From assembly GCA_934271715.1 (NCBI GenBank), contig CAKQRZ010000012.1:1-64000 (forward strand): DNA of 64,000 nucleotides. The letters run 5' to 3'. Shown here piece by piece: positions 1 through 8,103 of this stretch. Source of the DNA: an uncultured Alphaproteobacteria bacterium (lineage in GTDB: Bacteria; Pseudomonadota; Alphaproteobacteria; RF32; CAG-239). The position numbers were made by a program, and so were the translations under genes. Below the pieces are notes generated by a model, which ran no database searches, was not told the DNA's origin, and saw nothing but the letters and a program-made list of their open reading frames with translations. Numbering within the stretch: position 1 is the first letter of the stretch; the number at the start of each line of letters is the position of its first letter.

Positions 1-71
1 CAATAGACCCCTGAAATTACTTGCTTGGAATACACCTTCCTCTGCTTCTCTGTTCGTTTAGCAACTTTAAT
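1..71. other. Window edge, no gene seen
   Basis: Short stretch downstream of the S41 peptidase gene. I see no coding frame, terminator or repeat that I can support here. Confidence 0.4.
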
Positions 72-1124
72 CTACATTTTAAGCAATTTAACTGCGGTCT
101 GAATATCGCTTTCATCCCACAGGCGGCTTTTTCGGCTGCAGGAGCCGTCCGTATCTTTTTCGGTGCATACGTCAGGCTGCACGCCGTTTTGATGAATAAC
201 CTTGCCGGACGGCGTAAAAAACTGCTCTGTAGTCAAAACCAGCTTGCCGCCGTTGCTCATTTGTATCACATTCTGAATGGTGCCTTTGCCAAAAGTCCGG
301 GTTCCGACAATCACAGCGCGCGATTCATCCTGCAGTCCTGCCGCCAAAACCTCGGCCGCCGAAGCGGTTTCGCCGTCAACAAGCACCGCCAGCGGCCCTT
401 TATACAGACGTCCGTCCTTAGAAGTATAATAATGCACGTTTTCGCCGTTTCTTCCGGCTGTATAGGTAATAATTTCGTTATCCGTAAAGAAATCCGCCAC
501 TTTCAGCGCTTCATTCAAAATTCCGCCGCTGTTGCCGCGCAAATCTAAAATCACGGCGCTGTACGGCTGGCTGCGCTCCAGCGAACCATGCACCGCCTTG
601 GCCGTCTGCTTATTAAAAATACGCACGCGCAAATATAAAACATCGCCGATTTTGCGGTCGCTGTACAGCGTGTATATAGCATTTTCATCCGCCTCTTCGC
701 TATAGTCGTATTCCGAATAATAATGCGAAAATTTATCCAGCTTAGAAGTGATTTTTTTCATCATGAGATCCGGCAGCTCAAAATCTTTCAGCGCGACTTT
801 TTCCGAAAGCTTAGCCGCTTCATCGGCTGCCTGCGCCATAGTTTTGCTCCATGCGGCAATATCTCCGTCATTCTGCGGTTGCGGAATAATTTTTTTAATT
901 TGCTTTTTATAATAAAGATAAAACTTATCGCTGCCTTTGGATATCACAATATTCGAATCCAAATCGGCCACCGCCTGCAGTCCGTTTACCGCCAATTCAG
1001 CATTTTTAACCGGCTCCAGATAGTCCTGATTAACCATCGTCAGCATTTCGTTTATTAAGCCCTCATCAACCGAAGCATACGCCGGAAAAGCAGCCAGAAG
1101 CAAAAAGCTAAGCAAAAATTTCAT
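72..1124 (-). CDS. S41-family (C-terminal processing) serine peptidase lacking a PDZ domain
   Basis: 350 residues with a signal peptide at about 1-18 (cleavage after AYA), so exported. The S41 core is clear: LDLRGNSGG at 194-201, the catalytic Ser255 in GETASAAE and the general-base Lys280 in TFGKGT. CtpA/Prc proteases normally carry an 80-100 residue PDZ domain between the N-terminal helices and the core. Here the sequence runs from the helical region (to about 145) straight into the core at about 158, so the PDZ appears to be missing. It lies 2 bp downstream of the exonuclease III gene and is probably co-transcribed with it. Family assignment is secure; the substrate is unknown. Confidence 0.85.
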   Translation of the reverse strand: MKFLLSFLLLAAFPAYASVDEGLINEMLTMVNQDYLEPVKNAELAVNGLQAVADLDSNIVISKGSDKFYLYYKKQIKKIIPQPQNDGDIAAWSKTMAQAADEAAKLSEKVALKDFELPDLMMKKITSKLDKFSHYYSEYDYSEEADENAIYTLYSDRKIGDVLYLRVRIFNKQTAKAVHGSLERSQPYSAVILDLRGNSGGILNEALKVADFFTDNEIITYTAGRNGENVHYYTSKDGRLYKGPLAVLVDGETASAAEVLAAGLQDESRAVIVGTRTFGKGTIQNVIQMSNGGKLVLTTEQFFTPSGKVIHQNGVQPDVCTEKDTDGSCSRKSRLWDESDIQTAVKLLKM

Positions 1125-1126
1125 GA

Positions 1127-1918
1127 TTATTCCTCAAATTCCGCAATTAAAACCGTGTGGTCTGAAGCCTTTTCTTCGGCTCTGAAATTTTTATCTATCC
1201 GGCAGTCTTGAAGACGGTCGGCCATAGCCGGAGAGCAAAAGACATAGTCTATCCGCATTCCCAAATCATTGGCAAAAGAAGCTACGGTATAATCCCAAAA
1301 CGTATAGCCGGACTGCTTTGGATATAACAAGCGGTAAGCATCGCTGTAGCCCATAAATTCCAGCTTGCGCAGACGCTGCCAAACCTCGGGGCGGTATAAG
1401 GCGTTTCCGGCAAATAATTCCGGATTAAACACATCGTCTTTAGTCAATATCACATTGAAATCGCCGGCTAAAATCACGTTTTTATGCTGCAGCAGCTTTT
1501 CGGCATGAGCTAAAAAAGCGTCCATCCATTTCAGTTTATATTCAAAACGCGTTGTATCTGCCGTATTGTTAGCCGGAGGATTGCCGTTAGGCAGATACAG
1601 CGAAGCAACAACATACTGCTCGCCGTTCTTAGTAAATTCCACCTCTAAATAGCGGGAGTTTTCATCCGGAAATTCCGGCAGATTTTCGGCTGTAACCGTC
1701 ATTTTCTGCTTGCTTAAGACAGCAACGCCGTTATAGCTTTTCTGCCCCAGAATTTTGGCGTCATAGCCCAAAACCTGCAAATCAAAAAACGGAAAATTAT
1801 TAAATTCGGTTTTAATTTCCTGCAGCAACAGCACATCCGGCTGATTGGCACTAATCCAGCGGCTCAGATTCGGCAGTCTGGCGTTAATTGAATTTATATT
1901 TAATGTCGCAATTTTCAT
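1127..1918 (-). CDS. xthA: Exodeoxyribonuclease III (AP endonuclease)
   Basis: 263 residues of the exonuclease III/APE1 endonuclease-exonuclease-phosphatase fold. It cleaves abasic sites and removes 3' blocking groups in base excision repair. Visible motifs: N7, the metal ligand Glu34 in LLQEIKTE, GDFNV at 152-156, and the catalytic ASDHT at 251-255. Length matches the family (about 260). The ATG start gives the canonical N-terminus MKIATLNINS. The S41 peptidase follows immediately. Confidence 0.93.
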   Translation of the reverse strand: MKIATLNINSINARLPNLSRWISANQPDVLLLQEIKTEFNNFPFFDLQVLGYDAKILGQKSYNGVAVLSKQKMTVTAENLPEFPDENSRYLEVEFTKNGEQYVVASLYLPNGNPPANNTADTTRFEYKLKWMDAFLAHAEKLLQHKNVILAGDFNVILTKDDVFNPELFAGNALYRPEVWQRLRKLEFMGYSDAYRLLYPKQSGYTFWDYTVASFANDLGMRIDYVFCSPAMADRLQDCRIDKNFRAEEKASDHTVLIAEFEE

Positions 1919-2041
1919 TTTATATCCTTTATTTTTACTATAAATATTTTTTTGGGAAATAAAAGATTTTTTTTGTTCTGTTAAGTGATTTTAAAACATT
2001 AGCCCCTAAAATAAAAAAAGATTTTTTAATGAGGTTTGTCA

Positions 2042-2926
2042 ATGTATCAAGATTTTTTTAGTAAAAACGATGACTATTTGAACGATTTTAAGCAAAAAGT
2101 TGCCAATCAAAAAATTGCTACGCTGGAAGAGCGCCGCACCGAGCTGGCCCGTTCGCGCAACAATTTTCTAGGTACGTTTGCCGGCATAGCTTTGGCCGGA
2201 GTTGTCGGTTGGTTTGTGTTGGCGCCTCAGTATGCCGAAACCGAAAAAGAAATTCCGATTATCCGCCGTCCGCAGACGGCTGTAAAAATCAAGCCGGAAA
2301 ATCCGGGCGGCATGGATATTCCGAATCAGGATAAAAATGTTTATAATATTGTAGAAAAAAAAGAAGTTGACAACACCGTTGTAGAAAATCTGCTGCCGAA
2401 GCCGGAAACTCCCAAGCTGCCGGATATTGTTCCGGAAGTTTCGGATGTTGACGCAAACGCCGGCAACTTAGACCAGATTGTAGATGAAGTCGCTGCCGAA
2501 AAAGCTCCGGAAAAACCGACGGAAACCAAAGAAGCCGCCGCAAACAATAATGTTCCGGCAAAACCGGCTGATTTGCTGGCCGATACAGCTCCGGCTAAAC
2601 CGGCTGCGCTGGAAAAATCCGCTGCGCCTCAGGCCAAAACAGCCGAAAAAACTGCTGCTTATGCTCCGGCTGCTGCAGGCGGCTGGCAGATTCAGCTTAT
2701 CGCTTCCAAAAACAAAGCAGCTGTAGAAAAAACATGGACAGACCTTTCGGCAAAATATTCTGACCTTCAAAAAATGCCGCATGAAATTCAAGCTTCTGAC
2801 TTAGGCGCACAAGGAATGTTCTATCGCCTCCGCGCCGGTTCTTTTGCCGATAAAGCCGCTGCCGCCCAAGCCTGTGCTTTGCTGAAATCAAAAGGCCTGC
2901 GCGACTGCATTGCCAAAGAAAAGTAA
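2042..2926 (+). CDS. SPOR-domain membrane protein
   Basis: About 294 residues. A cytoplasmic N-terminal segment is followed by one membrane helix at about 43-60 (GTFAGIALAGVVGWFVLA), a long Pro/Ala/Glu-rich periplasmic linker, and a C-terminal SPOR domain from about 215 (GGWQIQLIASKN... YRLRAGSF). SPOR domains bind denuded septal peptidoglycan, so a role at the division site is likely. I chose the ATG at 2042 over an upstream TTG at 2036 because GAGG at 2031-2034 is correctly spaced for it. In many alphaproteobacteria a SPOR gene precedes nagZ, as here (6-bp gap). Confidence 0.85.
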   Translation: MYQDFFSKNDDYLNDFKQKVANQKIATLEERRTELARSRNNFLGTFAGIALAGVVGWFVLAPQYAETEKEIPIIRRPQTAVKIKPENPGGMDIPNQDKNVYNIVEKKEVDNTVVENLLPKPETPKLPDIVPEVSDVDANAGNLDQIVDEVAAEKAPEKPTETKEAAANNNVPAKPADLLADTAPAKPAALEKSAAPQAKTAEKTAAYAPAAAGGWQIQLIASKNKAAVEKTWTDLSAKYSDLQKMPHEIQASDLGAQGMFYRLRAGSFADKAAAAQACALLKSKGLRDCIAKEK

Positions 2927-2932
2927 AAGCGC

Positions 2933-3988
2933 ATGACAAAACCTATACTTCCGGCTTTTTTATCTGTGCAGGGATATCATCTAAGCGATGATGAAAAGCG
3001 CCTGTTTGCTCAAAGCAACCCGCTGGGTGTTTGCCTGTTCGCTAAAGGCTGCGCCAATGTACAAAATAAAGAGCAGCTGAGTTCATTATGCCGTGAAATT
3101 AAAGAAACAATCGGGCGCGGCGATGTTTTGATTGCTGTTGACCAAGAAGGCGGACGCGTGCGCCGCTTGTGCGAGCCGGAGTTTACGCCTTTAGCCGAAC
3201 AAGCCGCTTTAACCTCGCCGGAGTTGGCTCGCCTGCATGCTTTTTTGGCTGCATACGACCTGAAAAACTGCGGTATAAATGTTAATTTTGCCCCGGTGCT
3301 TGATATCTGTTATCCGTTCAGTTCCAACGTTTTGAAAGGACGCTGCTTCAGCGGAAATAAAGAGCAAATTGCCGAACTGGGCAAGGCTATGGCTGACGAA
3401 TACGCGGCAAACGGCGTCTGCCCGTGCCTGAAGCATCTGCCGGGACATGGACGCGCTCAAAGCGATCCGCATTTAGAATTGCCGGCAGTTCATGATGACA
3501 TAAAAACCTTGGAGCAGGATTTTTATCCGTTCAGAATGCTTAATAACGCTCCGATGGGAATGGCGGCGCATCTGCTGCTGACTGCGATAGACGGCGTTCA
3601 TCCGTCCAGCGAATCAAAAACCGTTATTCAAAATATTATCCGCCAAGCCATTGGCTTTAAGGGATTTTTAGTTTCGGACGCTTTGATGATGCAGGCGCTG
3701 AAAGGTTCTATAACTGAGCGCGCCGAACGTGCCGTAAATGCCGGATGCGACGCTGTTTGCCTCGGCAATGCAGACTTTACCGCCAATCAAGAATTAGCTC
3801 AGAGCAAAATATTTTTAAGCGACAAAGCCGCAGAGCGCCTGCATAATGTGCAGAAAATCATAGCTCGCCCGCTGCAGCCTCAAAGCTATGAACAGGCAAA
3901 AAATAAATATTGTGCAGCGTTGAAAAATATTATATCTTATAACTCAGAATATGATGCGACAGAAGTTTTAAGCCGTATTCGCAAATAA
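2933..3988 (+). CDS. nagZ: Beta-N-acetylhexosaminidase (GH3, NagZ)
   Basis: 351 residues. NagZ removes N-acetylglucosamine from 1,6-anhydro-muropeptides in the cytoplasm during peptidoglycan recycling. GH3 hallmarks are present: AVDQEGGRVRR at 68-78, KHLPGHG at 167-173 (the NagZ loop with its His), and the nucleophile Asp249 in VSDALMM. It is followed 17 bp later by a Tat-like gene. The scpA and scpB genes that usually lie between nagZ and tatA in alphaproteobacteria are absent here. Confidence 0.92.
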   Translation: MTKPILPAFLSVQGYHLSDDEKRLFAQSNPLGVCLFAKGCANVQNKEQLSSLCREIKETIGRGDVLIAVDQEGGRVRRLCEPEFTPLAEQAALTSPELARLHAFLAAYDLKNCGINVNFAPVLDICYPFSSNVLKGRCFSGNKEQIAELGKAMADEYAANGVCPCLKHLPGHGRAQSDPHLELPAVHDDIKTLEQDFYPFRMLNNAPMGMAAHLLLTAIDGVHPSSESKTVIQNIIRQAIGFKGFLVSDALMMQALKGSITERAERAVNAGCDAVCLGNADFTANQELAQSKIFLSDKAAERLHNVQKIIARPLQPQSYEQAKNKYCAALKNIISYNSEYDATEVLSRIRK

Positions 3989-4005
3989 ATTAAGGAGAAA
4001 AAATT

Positions 4006-4416
4006 ATGGGTGGATTCTTTGGTTGGTTTTTAGTTATTGTCGGTGTTTTAGCTATTTTTAATGCCGAAAAATTACCGGCTTTGCGCCAGATGCTGGAAGA
4101 AAAATTCAAAGACAGTCTGGACGCGGCTAAAGAGGTTTCTAAGACCACAAAAAGCAAAATTGAAAAGGTAAAAACCGATATTGATAACCGCAAAAATGCT
4201 CCTCAGGCCGAAAAAGAACCGGAAGAAAATACTCCTGAAGAAACGGAAGAAGCTTTGCAGTTTATGGGCAATTATATTAAGCAGTCCGAACAAGCCGAAA
4301 CTTCTGCGGCAAATGAACAGCCTGCCGCGCCCGCTGAAGAAAATACGGCGCCGGAACCGGCTGCACCGGCCGAAGAGCCGGAAGACAAACCGGTTGACTT
4401 AAATCATTTTGACTGA
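4006..4416 (+). CDS. TatA/TatB-like single-helix membrane protein
   Basis: 136 residues: a short N-terminus, one membrane helix at about 4-20, then EKLPALRQMLEEKFKD forming an amphipathic helix, and a long acidic Ala/Pro/Glu-rich tail. This is the architecture of Tat translocase A/B subunits. The usual FG-x-KKLP hinge reads FNAEKLP, so the match is imperfect. Position downstream of SPOR-nagZ supports the call. No tatC follows; the next gene is on the other strand. A strong RBS (AAGGAG) precedes the ATG. It could instead be an unrelated small membrane protein. Confidence 0.55.
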   Translation: MGGFFGWFLVIVGVLAIFNAEKLPALRQMLEEKFKDSLDAAKEVSKTTKSKIEKVKTDIDNRKNAPQAEKEPEENTPEETEEALQFMGNYIKQSEQAETSAANEQPAAPAEENTAPEPAAPAEEPEDKPVDLNHFD

Positions 4417-4437
4417 TTTTAATATTATAAATAAACT

Positions 4438-4471
4438 TAATCCGCCCTTTACTGCAAAGCGGCGGATTTAA
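4438..4471. terminator. Rho-independent terminator, probably bidirectional
   Basis: Perfect 8-bp stem AATCCGCC/GGCGGATT flanked by A- and T-rich sequence, between the convergent Tat-like gene and the toxin-antitoxin operon. Confidence 0.7.
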
Positions 4472-4494
4472 TTTATAATGCTCTGCCCCAGAAT

Positions 4495-4767
4495 CTAACG
4501 CTTTATATCTCTATAAAAATTTTCATGGCTGCCCATAGCGACAAAGGTCAAAACAATAGTTTCATCTTCATAGAGATAGGCGATTAGCGTAAGCTGATTA
4601 ACCATCTTAAACTTATAAACCCGAATATCGCACAAATCGCCTTTTTTCTGCTCGCCTATTTCAGGATTATTTATAATTTGACGAATAGCATTATTAGCAT
4701 CTGCCAGCTGATTTTTATGAAGCTTTTTATAGGCTTTTTCAAAACGATTAGTCTGGATAATCTGCAT
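4495..4767 (-). CDS. RelE/YafQ-type toxin of a type II toxin-antitoxin system
   Basis: 90 residues. The C-terminal GSHENFYRDIKR and the N-terminal TNRFEKAYKKL are typical of RelE/ParE superfamily toxins, which cleave ribosome-bound mRNA or poison gyrase. Which activity applies here cannot be told from sequence. Its ATG overlaps the antitoxin stop by one base (TAATG), so the two are translationally coupled, with the antitoxin made first. Confidence 0.8.
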   Translation of the reverse strand: MQIIQTNRFEKAYKKLHKNQLADANNAIRQIINNPEIGEQKKGDLCDIRVYKFKMVNQLTLIAYLYEDETIVLTFVAMGSHENFYRDIKR

Positions 4768-4997
4768 TAGTCTTTCCTAAAACTAAATTCAGAGACATTT
4801 CCTTGAACAATATCTTCCTTGGCTAACAGGCATTCTTTGATAAACTCCAAAGGCAAATCCGGATTATCTTCGGCGCAGCGCCCAAGCATCGCCCAATACT
4901 CAATCTGTTTAGGCAAACTGCGTAAATTCACTTTGGCATATCTTGCGGCTTCTTTAATTAAATCGCAGGATAATCTGACAGCAACCGTATCACTCAT
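4767..4997 (-). CDS. ParD-like antitoxin
   Basis: 76 residues from MSDTVAVRL. The block SLPKQIEYWAMLGRCAEDNPDLP is typical of ParD-like antitoxins, which have an N-terminal ribbon-helix-helix DNA-binding part and a toxin-binding tail. I chose ATG 4997 over ATG 5012 because an AAAGGA ribosome-binding site precedes 4997 and none precedes 5012. Antitoxin-then-toxin order is canonical. Confidence 0.8.
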   Translation of the reverse strand: MSDTVAVRLSCDLIKEAARYAKVNLRSLPKQIEYWAMLGRCAEDNPDLPLEFIKECLLAKEDIVQGNVSEFSFRKD

Positions 4998-5035
4998 GGT
5001 CAATCCTTTCATTTTGTTTCAATATAATACATATT

Positions 5036-5050
5036 GTTGCAAAATGCAAC
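5036..5050. promoter_or_regulatory. Candidate operator of the toxin-antitoxin operon
   Basis: Perfect inverted repeat GTTGCA-AAA-TGCAAC centred about 45 bp upstream of the antitoxin start, next to a TATTAT box on the minus strand. Autoregulation through such palindromes is usual for type II toxin-antitoxin operons; binding here is inferred. Confidence 0.55.
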
Positions 5051-5127
5051 ATAAATTTAGGTTTACAAATATCATCTTTTCGGCTTATATTCAGCAAATA
5101 CAATACTAACTTGAAAATTGCTGAAAA

Positions 5128-6291
5128 ATGGAACAAAACAAAAAACACTTTACAAGCATAATTATCGGCGCCGGAGCTTCGGGTTTAATGTGCGCCGCGC
5201 ATCTGGCGGAATCCGGCAGCGTTTTAGTCTTAGAAAAAAATCCCGCAGCTGCAGCCAAAGTAAAAATATCCGGCGGCGGAAAATGTAATTTTACAAATTT
5301 GGGCGCCGCTTCCGGCAACTACCTATGCAATAATCCGCATTTTGTAAAATCCGCCCTCGCCCGCTTTACGCCGCAGGATATCCTGAAAATTCTCCAGCAA
5401 AACCATATCAAATATGAAGAACGCCAAAACCAGCAGATGTTTGCCTTTTCCACTGCCGAAATCGCCGATATGCTGCTGCAGAACTGCCAGAAGAAAAATG
5501 TAAAAATACAAACAAAATGCCTCATAAACAGCGTTAACAAGCAAGATGATATTTTCAAAATTGAAACAAGCTCCGGCTGTTTTTCCTGCACAAATTTAAT
5601 CATAGCTGCCGGCGGTATGTCTTATCCTAAAATCGGCGCTACCGATTTCGGTTATAAAATCGCCCGCCAATTCGGACACAAAATCGTAAATCCGCGTCCG
5701 GCTCTGGTCGGCTTGACTGCACCGGCGGATTTACGCAGTTTCTGCTCCGAGCTTTCGGGAGCTTCCGTTCCCGTTATCATTTCTATCGGCAAGAAAAAAA
5801 TCAGCCGCAGCTTATTATTTACGCATCTCGGAATTTCCGGACCTGCCGTGCTGAACGCCTCGCTCTATTGGCAAAGCGGACAAACTCTGTACCTAGATTT
5901 TTTGAACGGACTAAGCCTTGACGATTTGCTGCAAAATCAATCAAAAAAGACTGTTAGCCAAATCGTCAGCAATCTTCTGCCTGCACATTTAGCTAAAAAA
6001 CTTGTCGGCAGCTTGGATTGCAAAATTGAAAATTTAAGCAACAAAAACAAGCAGTTGCTAAATGAACGGCTGACGCATTTTGCTTTTACGCCGCAAAAGA
6101 CCATGGGGTTTGACCGCGCCGAAGTTACAGCCGGAGGCGTGGACGTCAGCCAAATTTCGTCACAGACTATGGAAAGCAAACTTTGCCCGCGGCTGTTTTT
6201 CATCGGCGAAGTATTAGATGTTACCGGCGAGCTGGGCGGTTTTAACCTGCATTGGGCATGGGCTTCAGCTCAAGCCGTAAACATATCCTAA
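5128..6291 (+). CDS. NAD(P)/FAD-dependent oxidoreductase, BaiN/HI0933 (YhiN) family
   Basis: 387 residues. It has an N-terminal FAD-binding Rossmann motif (IIIGAGASGLMCA), the family block KISGGGKCNFTN, AAGGMSYPKIGATDFGY in the middle, and the C-terminal flavin-contacting GEVLDVTGELGGFNL. The length matches the HI0933 family (about 390-400). The physiological substrate of most members is unknown. It stands alone on the plus strand. Confidence 0.88.
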   Translation: MEQNKKHFTSIIIGAGASGLMCAAHLAESGSVLVLEKNPAAAAKVKISGGGKCNFTNLGAASGNYLCNNPHFVKSALARFTPQDILKILQQNHIKYEERQNQQMFAFSTAEIADMLLQNCQKKNVKIQTKCLINSVNKQDDIFKIETSSGCFSCTNLIIAAGGMSYPKIGATDFGYKIARQFGHKIVNPRPALVGLTAPADLRSFCSELSGASVPVIISIGKKKISRSLLFTHLGISGPAVLNASLYWQSGQTLYLDFLNGLSLDDLLQNQSKKTVSQIVSNLLPAHLAKKLVGSLDCKIENLSNKNKQLLNERLTHFAFTPQKTMGFDRAEVTAGGVDVSQISSQTMESKLCPRLFFIGEVLDVTGELGGFNLHWAWASAQAVNIS

Positions 6292-7169
6292 AAAGCAATA
6301 GTCACGTTGCAGCGTCTGGCACCGTCGCAGGAAGAGCATATTTCTTTAATGCTGCTTAAAGTTAATTCCGAAATACACTTGTTTGTTCCGCCGCAAAAAG
6401 AGTCGCCGTAATACCAAACATTACCGACGCCGTATCGGAACAAATAAGCTCTGACTAAGGCCGAATGCAAGGGATATATCACATTATTAAACATTTAAAA
6501 ACACAGCTTTTCCGAAAATGAAGAGGATATTTGCTTGCCGTCGGCATCCAGCACCAAACCGCCTAAATTGAAGTCTAAAATAATTTGCGGCATATCTGAA
6601 ACCACTCCCGAACGAGATTTAATATAATTGCCGAAACTGTCTTCCAAATACTCAGAATTTATATATTTCCAGGTTTCCGGCACTAAGTTCATAGCCATTA
6701 TTATGCCGCTCAAAGAATAATGTCCGTTAGGATCATCGCCGACTAATGGAAATTCAGACTTATGCTCCACCAGCCCTGCGATTAACATATTGTATTCATT
6801 TATCAATTTATTGATTTTAAACTTCTCCATAGCTTTGGAATATCCTGCAATGCCTGCAACTGATAATACGGCGATAATCGCCAGCACGCCGAGCATTTCT
6901 ATCATACTGCGGCCGGATTGGGAAAAAGCACTTACCCTGCGTCCCCGGCACCCGTCATTCTTGGGTTTATCCCAAGAATCTTGTGTGAACCAACACTTAT
7001 TTAATAATAAGGCTAATTTATTGACTAGGTTAGAGACTCGTTGGAACAAGATTCTAGGCACAGACTGTGCGTCACGGCCTAGAATGACTGGTGCTGGAGG
7101 CGCAAGTTTAGTGCCTCCACCTACTCTTCCCCTGCTCTTTCCTCTTAAAAATTCTATACTCTTCAACAT
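6288..7169 (-). pseudogene. Pilin-family gene interrupted by one in-frame stop
   Basis: The gene starts at ATG 7169 (MLKSIEFLRGKSRG) with an AGGAGG ribosome-binding site. It has an 86-residue leader containing an in-frame palindromic repeat, then the prepilin junction G|RSMIEMLGVLAIIAVL (Glu at +5) and pilin residues to KLCF. There a TAA at 6495-6497 breaks the frame. The same frame continues past it with MFNNVIYPLHSAL and the family C-terminal Cys-rich domain ending in TIAF. Siblings have Glu at the stop position, so one G-to-T change explains it. Upstream lies one copy of the 21-bp/134-bp inverted-repeat element. Confidence 0.8.
6948..7094 (-). repeat. Palindromic repeat family R1 inside the pilin leader
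   Basis: About 147 bp read in frame as PVILGRDAQSVPRI ... DSWDKPKNDG. The ends are self-complementary (CATTCTTGGG...CCCAAGAATC and GATTCTAGG...CCTAGAATGAC). Related copies lie at 49081-49218 and 61165-61306 and a partial one at 61497-61549, always in the same orientation relative to the pilin frame. Confidence 0.8.
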
Positions 7170-7185
7170 CTTATTCCTCCTATTA

Positions 7186-7361
7186 TGTGTAAAAAAAACG
7201 ACCGTTATTTTTACACAGCGAAACAAGCGGCAATAAAATGTTGTAAAAACAGCCAAAAACATCGTAAATATAAAAAGTTATTGCAAATTCCGGAAACCTT
7301 TGCTAGACTATAAAAAACAGCCTAAAAACTGTCCATTTTAAACGGTCGTTTTTTACACACT
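7186..7361. repeat. Inverted-repeat regulatory element, copy 1 (arms 134 bp apart)
   Basis: Left arm 7186-7206 (TGTGT, eight A, CGACCGTT) and right arm from 7341 (AACGGTCG, six T, ACACAC), with 134 bp between arms. The arms match copies 2 and 3 except that the right arm has two fewer T. Unlike those copies no MKNK-type pilin gene follows on the right. Confidence 0.8.
7281..7309 (+). promoter_or_regulatory. Promoter inside inverted-repeat element 1
   Basis: -35 TTGCAA, 17-bp spacer, -10 TAGACT, pointing away from the pilin pseudogene. Position and spacing are conserved in copies 2 and 3. Confidence 0.55.
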
Positions 7362-7402
7362 TTTGACAAAATATCTGCTAAAATTAAAAATCAAATAAAA
7401 AC

Positions 7403-7441
7403 TAAAAAACTGTGAAATCATGGTGACTTCACAGTTTTTTT
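7403..7441. terminator. Rho-independent terminator, bidirectional
   Basis: Stem ACTGTGAA/TTCACAGT with flanking A6 and T7 runs and an 11-nt loop. It closes transcription between inverted-repeat element 1 and the hypothetical gene on its right. Confidence 0.8.
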
Positions 7442-7531
7442 GAATCTAGCAAGAACCGTTGATAAAAACATAGTAAAAAGCTCTTAACATTTACGCAGTT
7501 TTTTACTAAGATTATTGTCTAAATTGCCATG

Positions 7532-7948
7532 TCAATCAATATAAGGTCCTTCATCCCCATCGCACTCATCTTCATGCTCCTGAAGTTCACGCTTCATTTG
7601 TTCAATTTCATATTCATTTTGTATTAGCCTATCAACATAATGCAAATTTTCATCATTGTAATCAAATGGACACCCTTTTTTCAAGCACCCTTTAATTATT
7701 TCGGCAACTAATCCATGAACTACAATATCTTGAGTGTATCTGAAAGTAACGATAATATGCCAATTCTTACAGTTATTCACACACAACCGAGGTCTTTTGG
7801 GATGGTTTATTTCATGCCAAAAAGACTTTTTACCTATATAACGGCGTTGTAGCTCATCCTTTTTGTCTCCAACGATAACAACTTCATCTGCTTCGTTCAA
7901 CTCAAAATAAATAGGGCTATCAACACTTGCATTAAGATTTACAATCAT
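7532..7948 (-). CDS. Hypothetical protein, 138 residues
   Basis: I do not recognise this protein. It is soluble with no signal peptide or membrane helix. The middle contains a His/Cys/Trp-rich stretch (CVNNCKNWHIIVTF) and two more cysteines (GCLKKGCPFD). The C-terminus is a charged, probably coiled-coil tail ending in acidic residues. No clear Shine-Dalgarno precedes the ATG at 7948. A promoter with an overlapping palindrome lies upstream. It sits alone between two terminated units. Confidence 0.6.
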   Translation of the reverse strand: MIVNLNASVDSPIYFELNEADEVVIVGDKKDELQRRYIGKKSFWHEINHPKRPRLCVNNCKNWHIIVTFRYTQDIVVHGLVAEIIKGCLKKGCPFDYNDENLHYVDRLIQNEYEIEQMKRELQEHEDECDGDEGPYID

Positions 7949-8007
7949 AATAAAAGGAATTAAAAATTAAACATAAAAATAAAATTATGTATTTAGTTTA
8001 CCTTATT

Positions 8008-8022
8008 TTGACATTTTGTCAA
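8008..8022 (-). promoter_or_regulatory. -35 region overlapping a palindromic operator candidate
   Basis: Perfect palindrome TTGACA-AAA-TGTCAA. Its left half read on the minus strand is a consensus -35 element, with a weak -10 (AAACTA) 17 bp downstream, driving the 138-residue gene. A dimeric repressor would occlude the promoter; this is inferred. Confidence 0.5.
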
Positions 8023-8103
8023 GATATTTATACAAAAATGTCATAGCAGATATTGCCCTTAATAAATGCTGATATTCTTTTACATTGAGCCTTATAAATA
8101 ATG

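Noticed and set aside
21..548. Plus-strand frame opposite the S41 peptidase
   Set aside because: Antisense to a gene with an intact catalytic core; low-complexity translation and no ribosome-binding site.
6495..6497. Stop codon recoding in the pilin gene
   Set aside because: TAA is used as a normal stop by many intact genes here (for example tsaC neighbours and rmuC), and siblings carry Glu at this codon, so a simple nonsense change is the better explanation.
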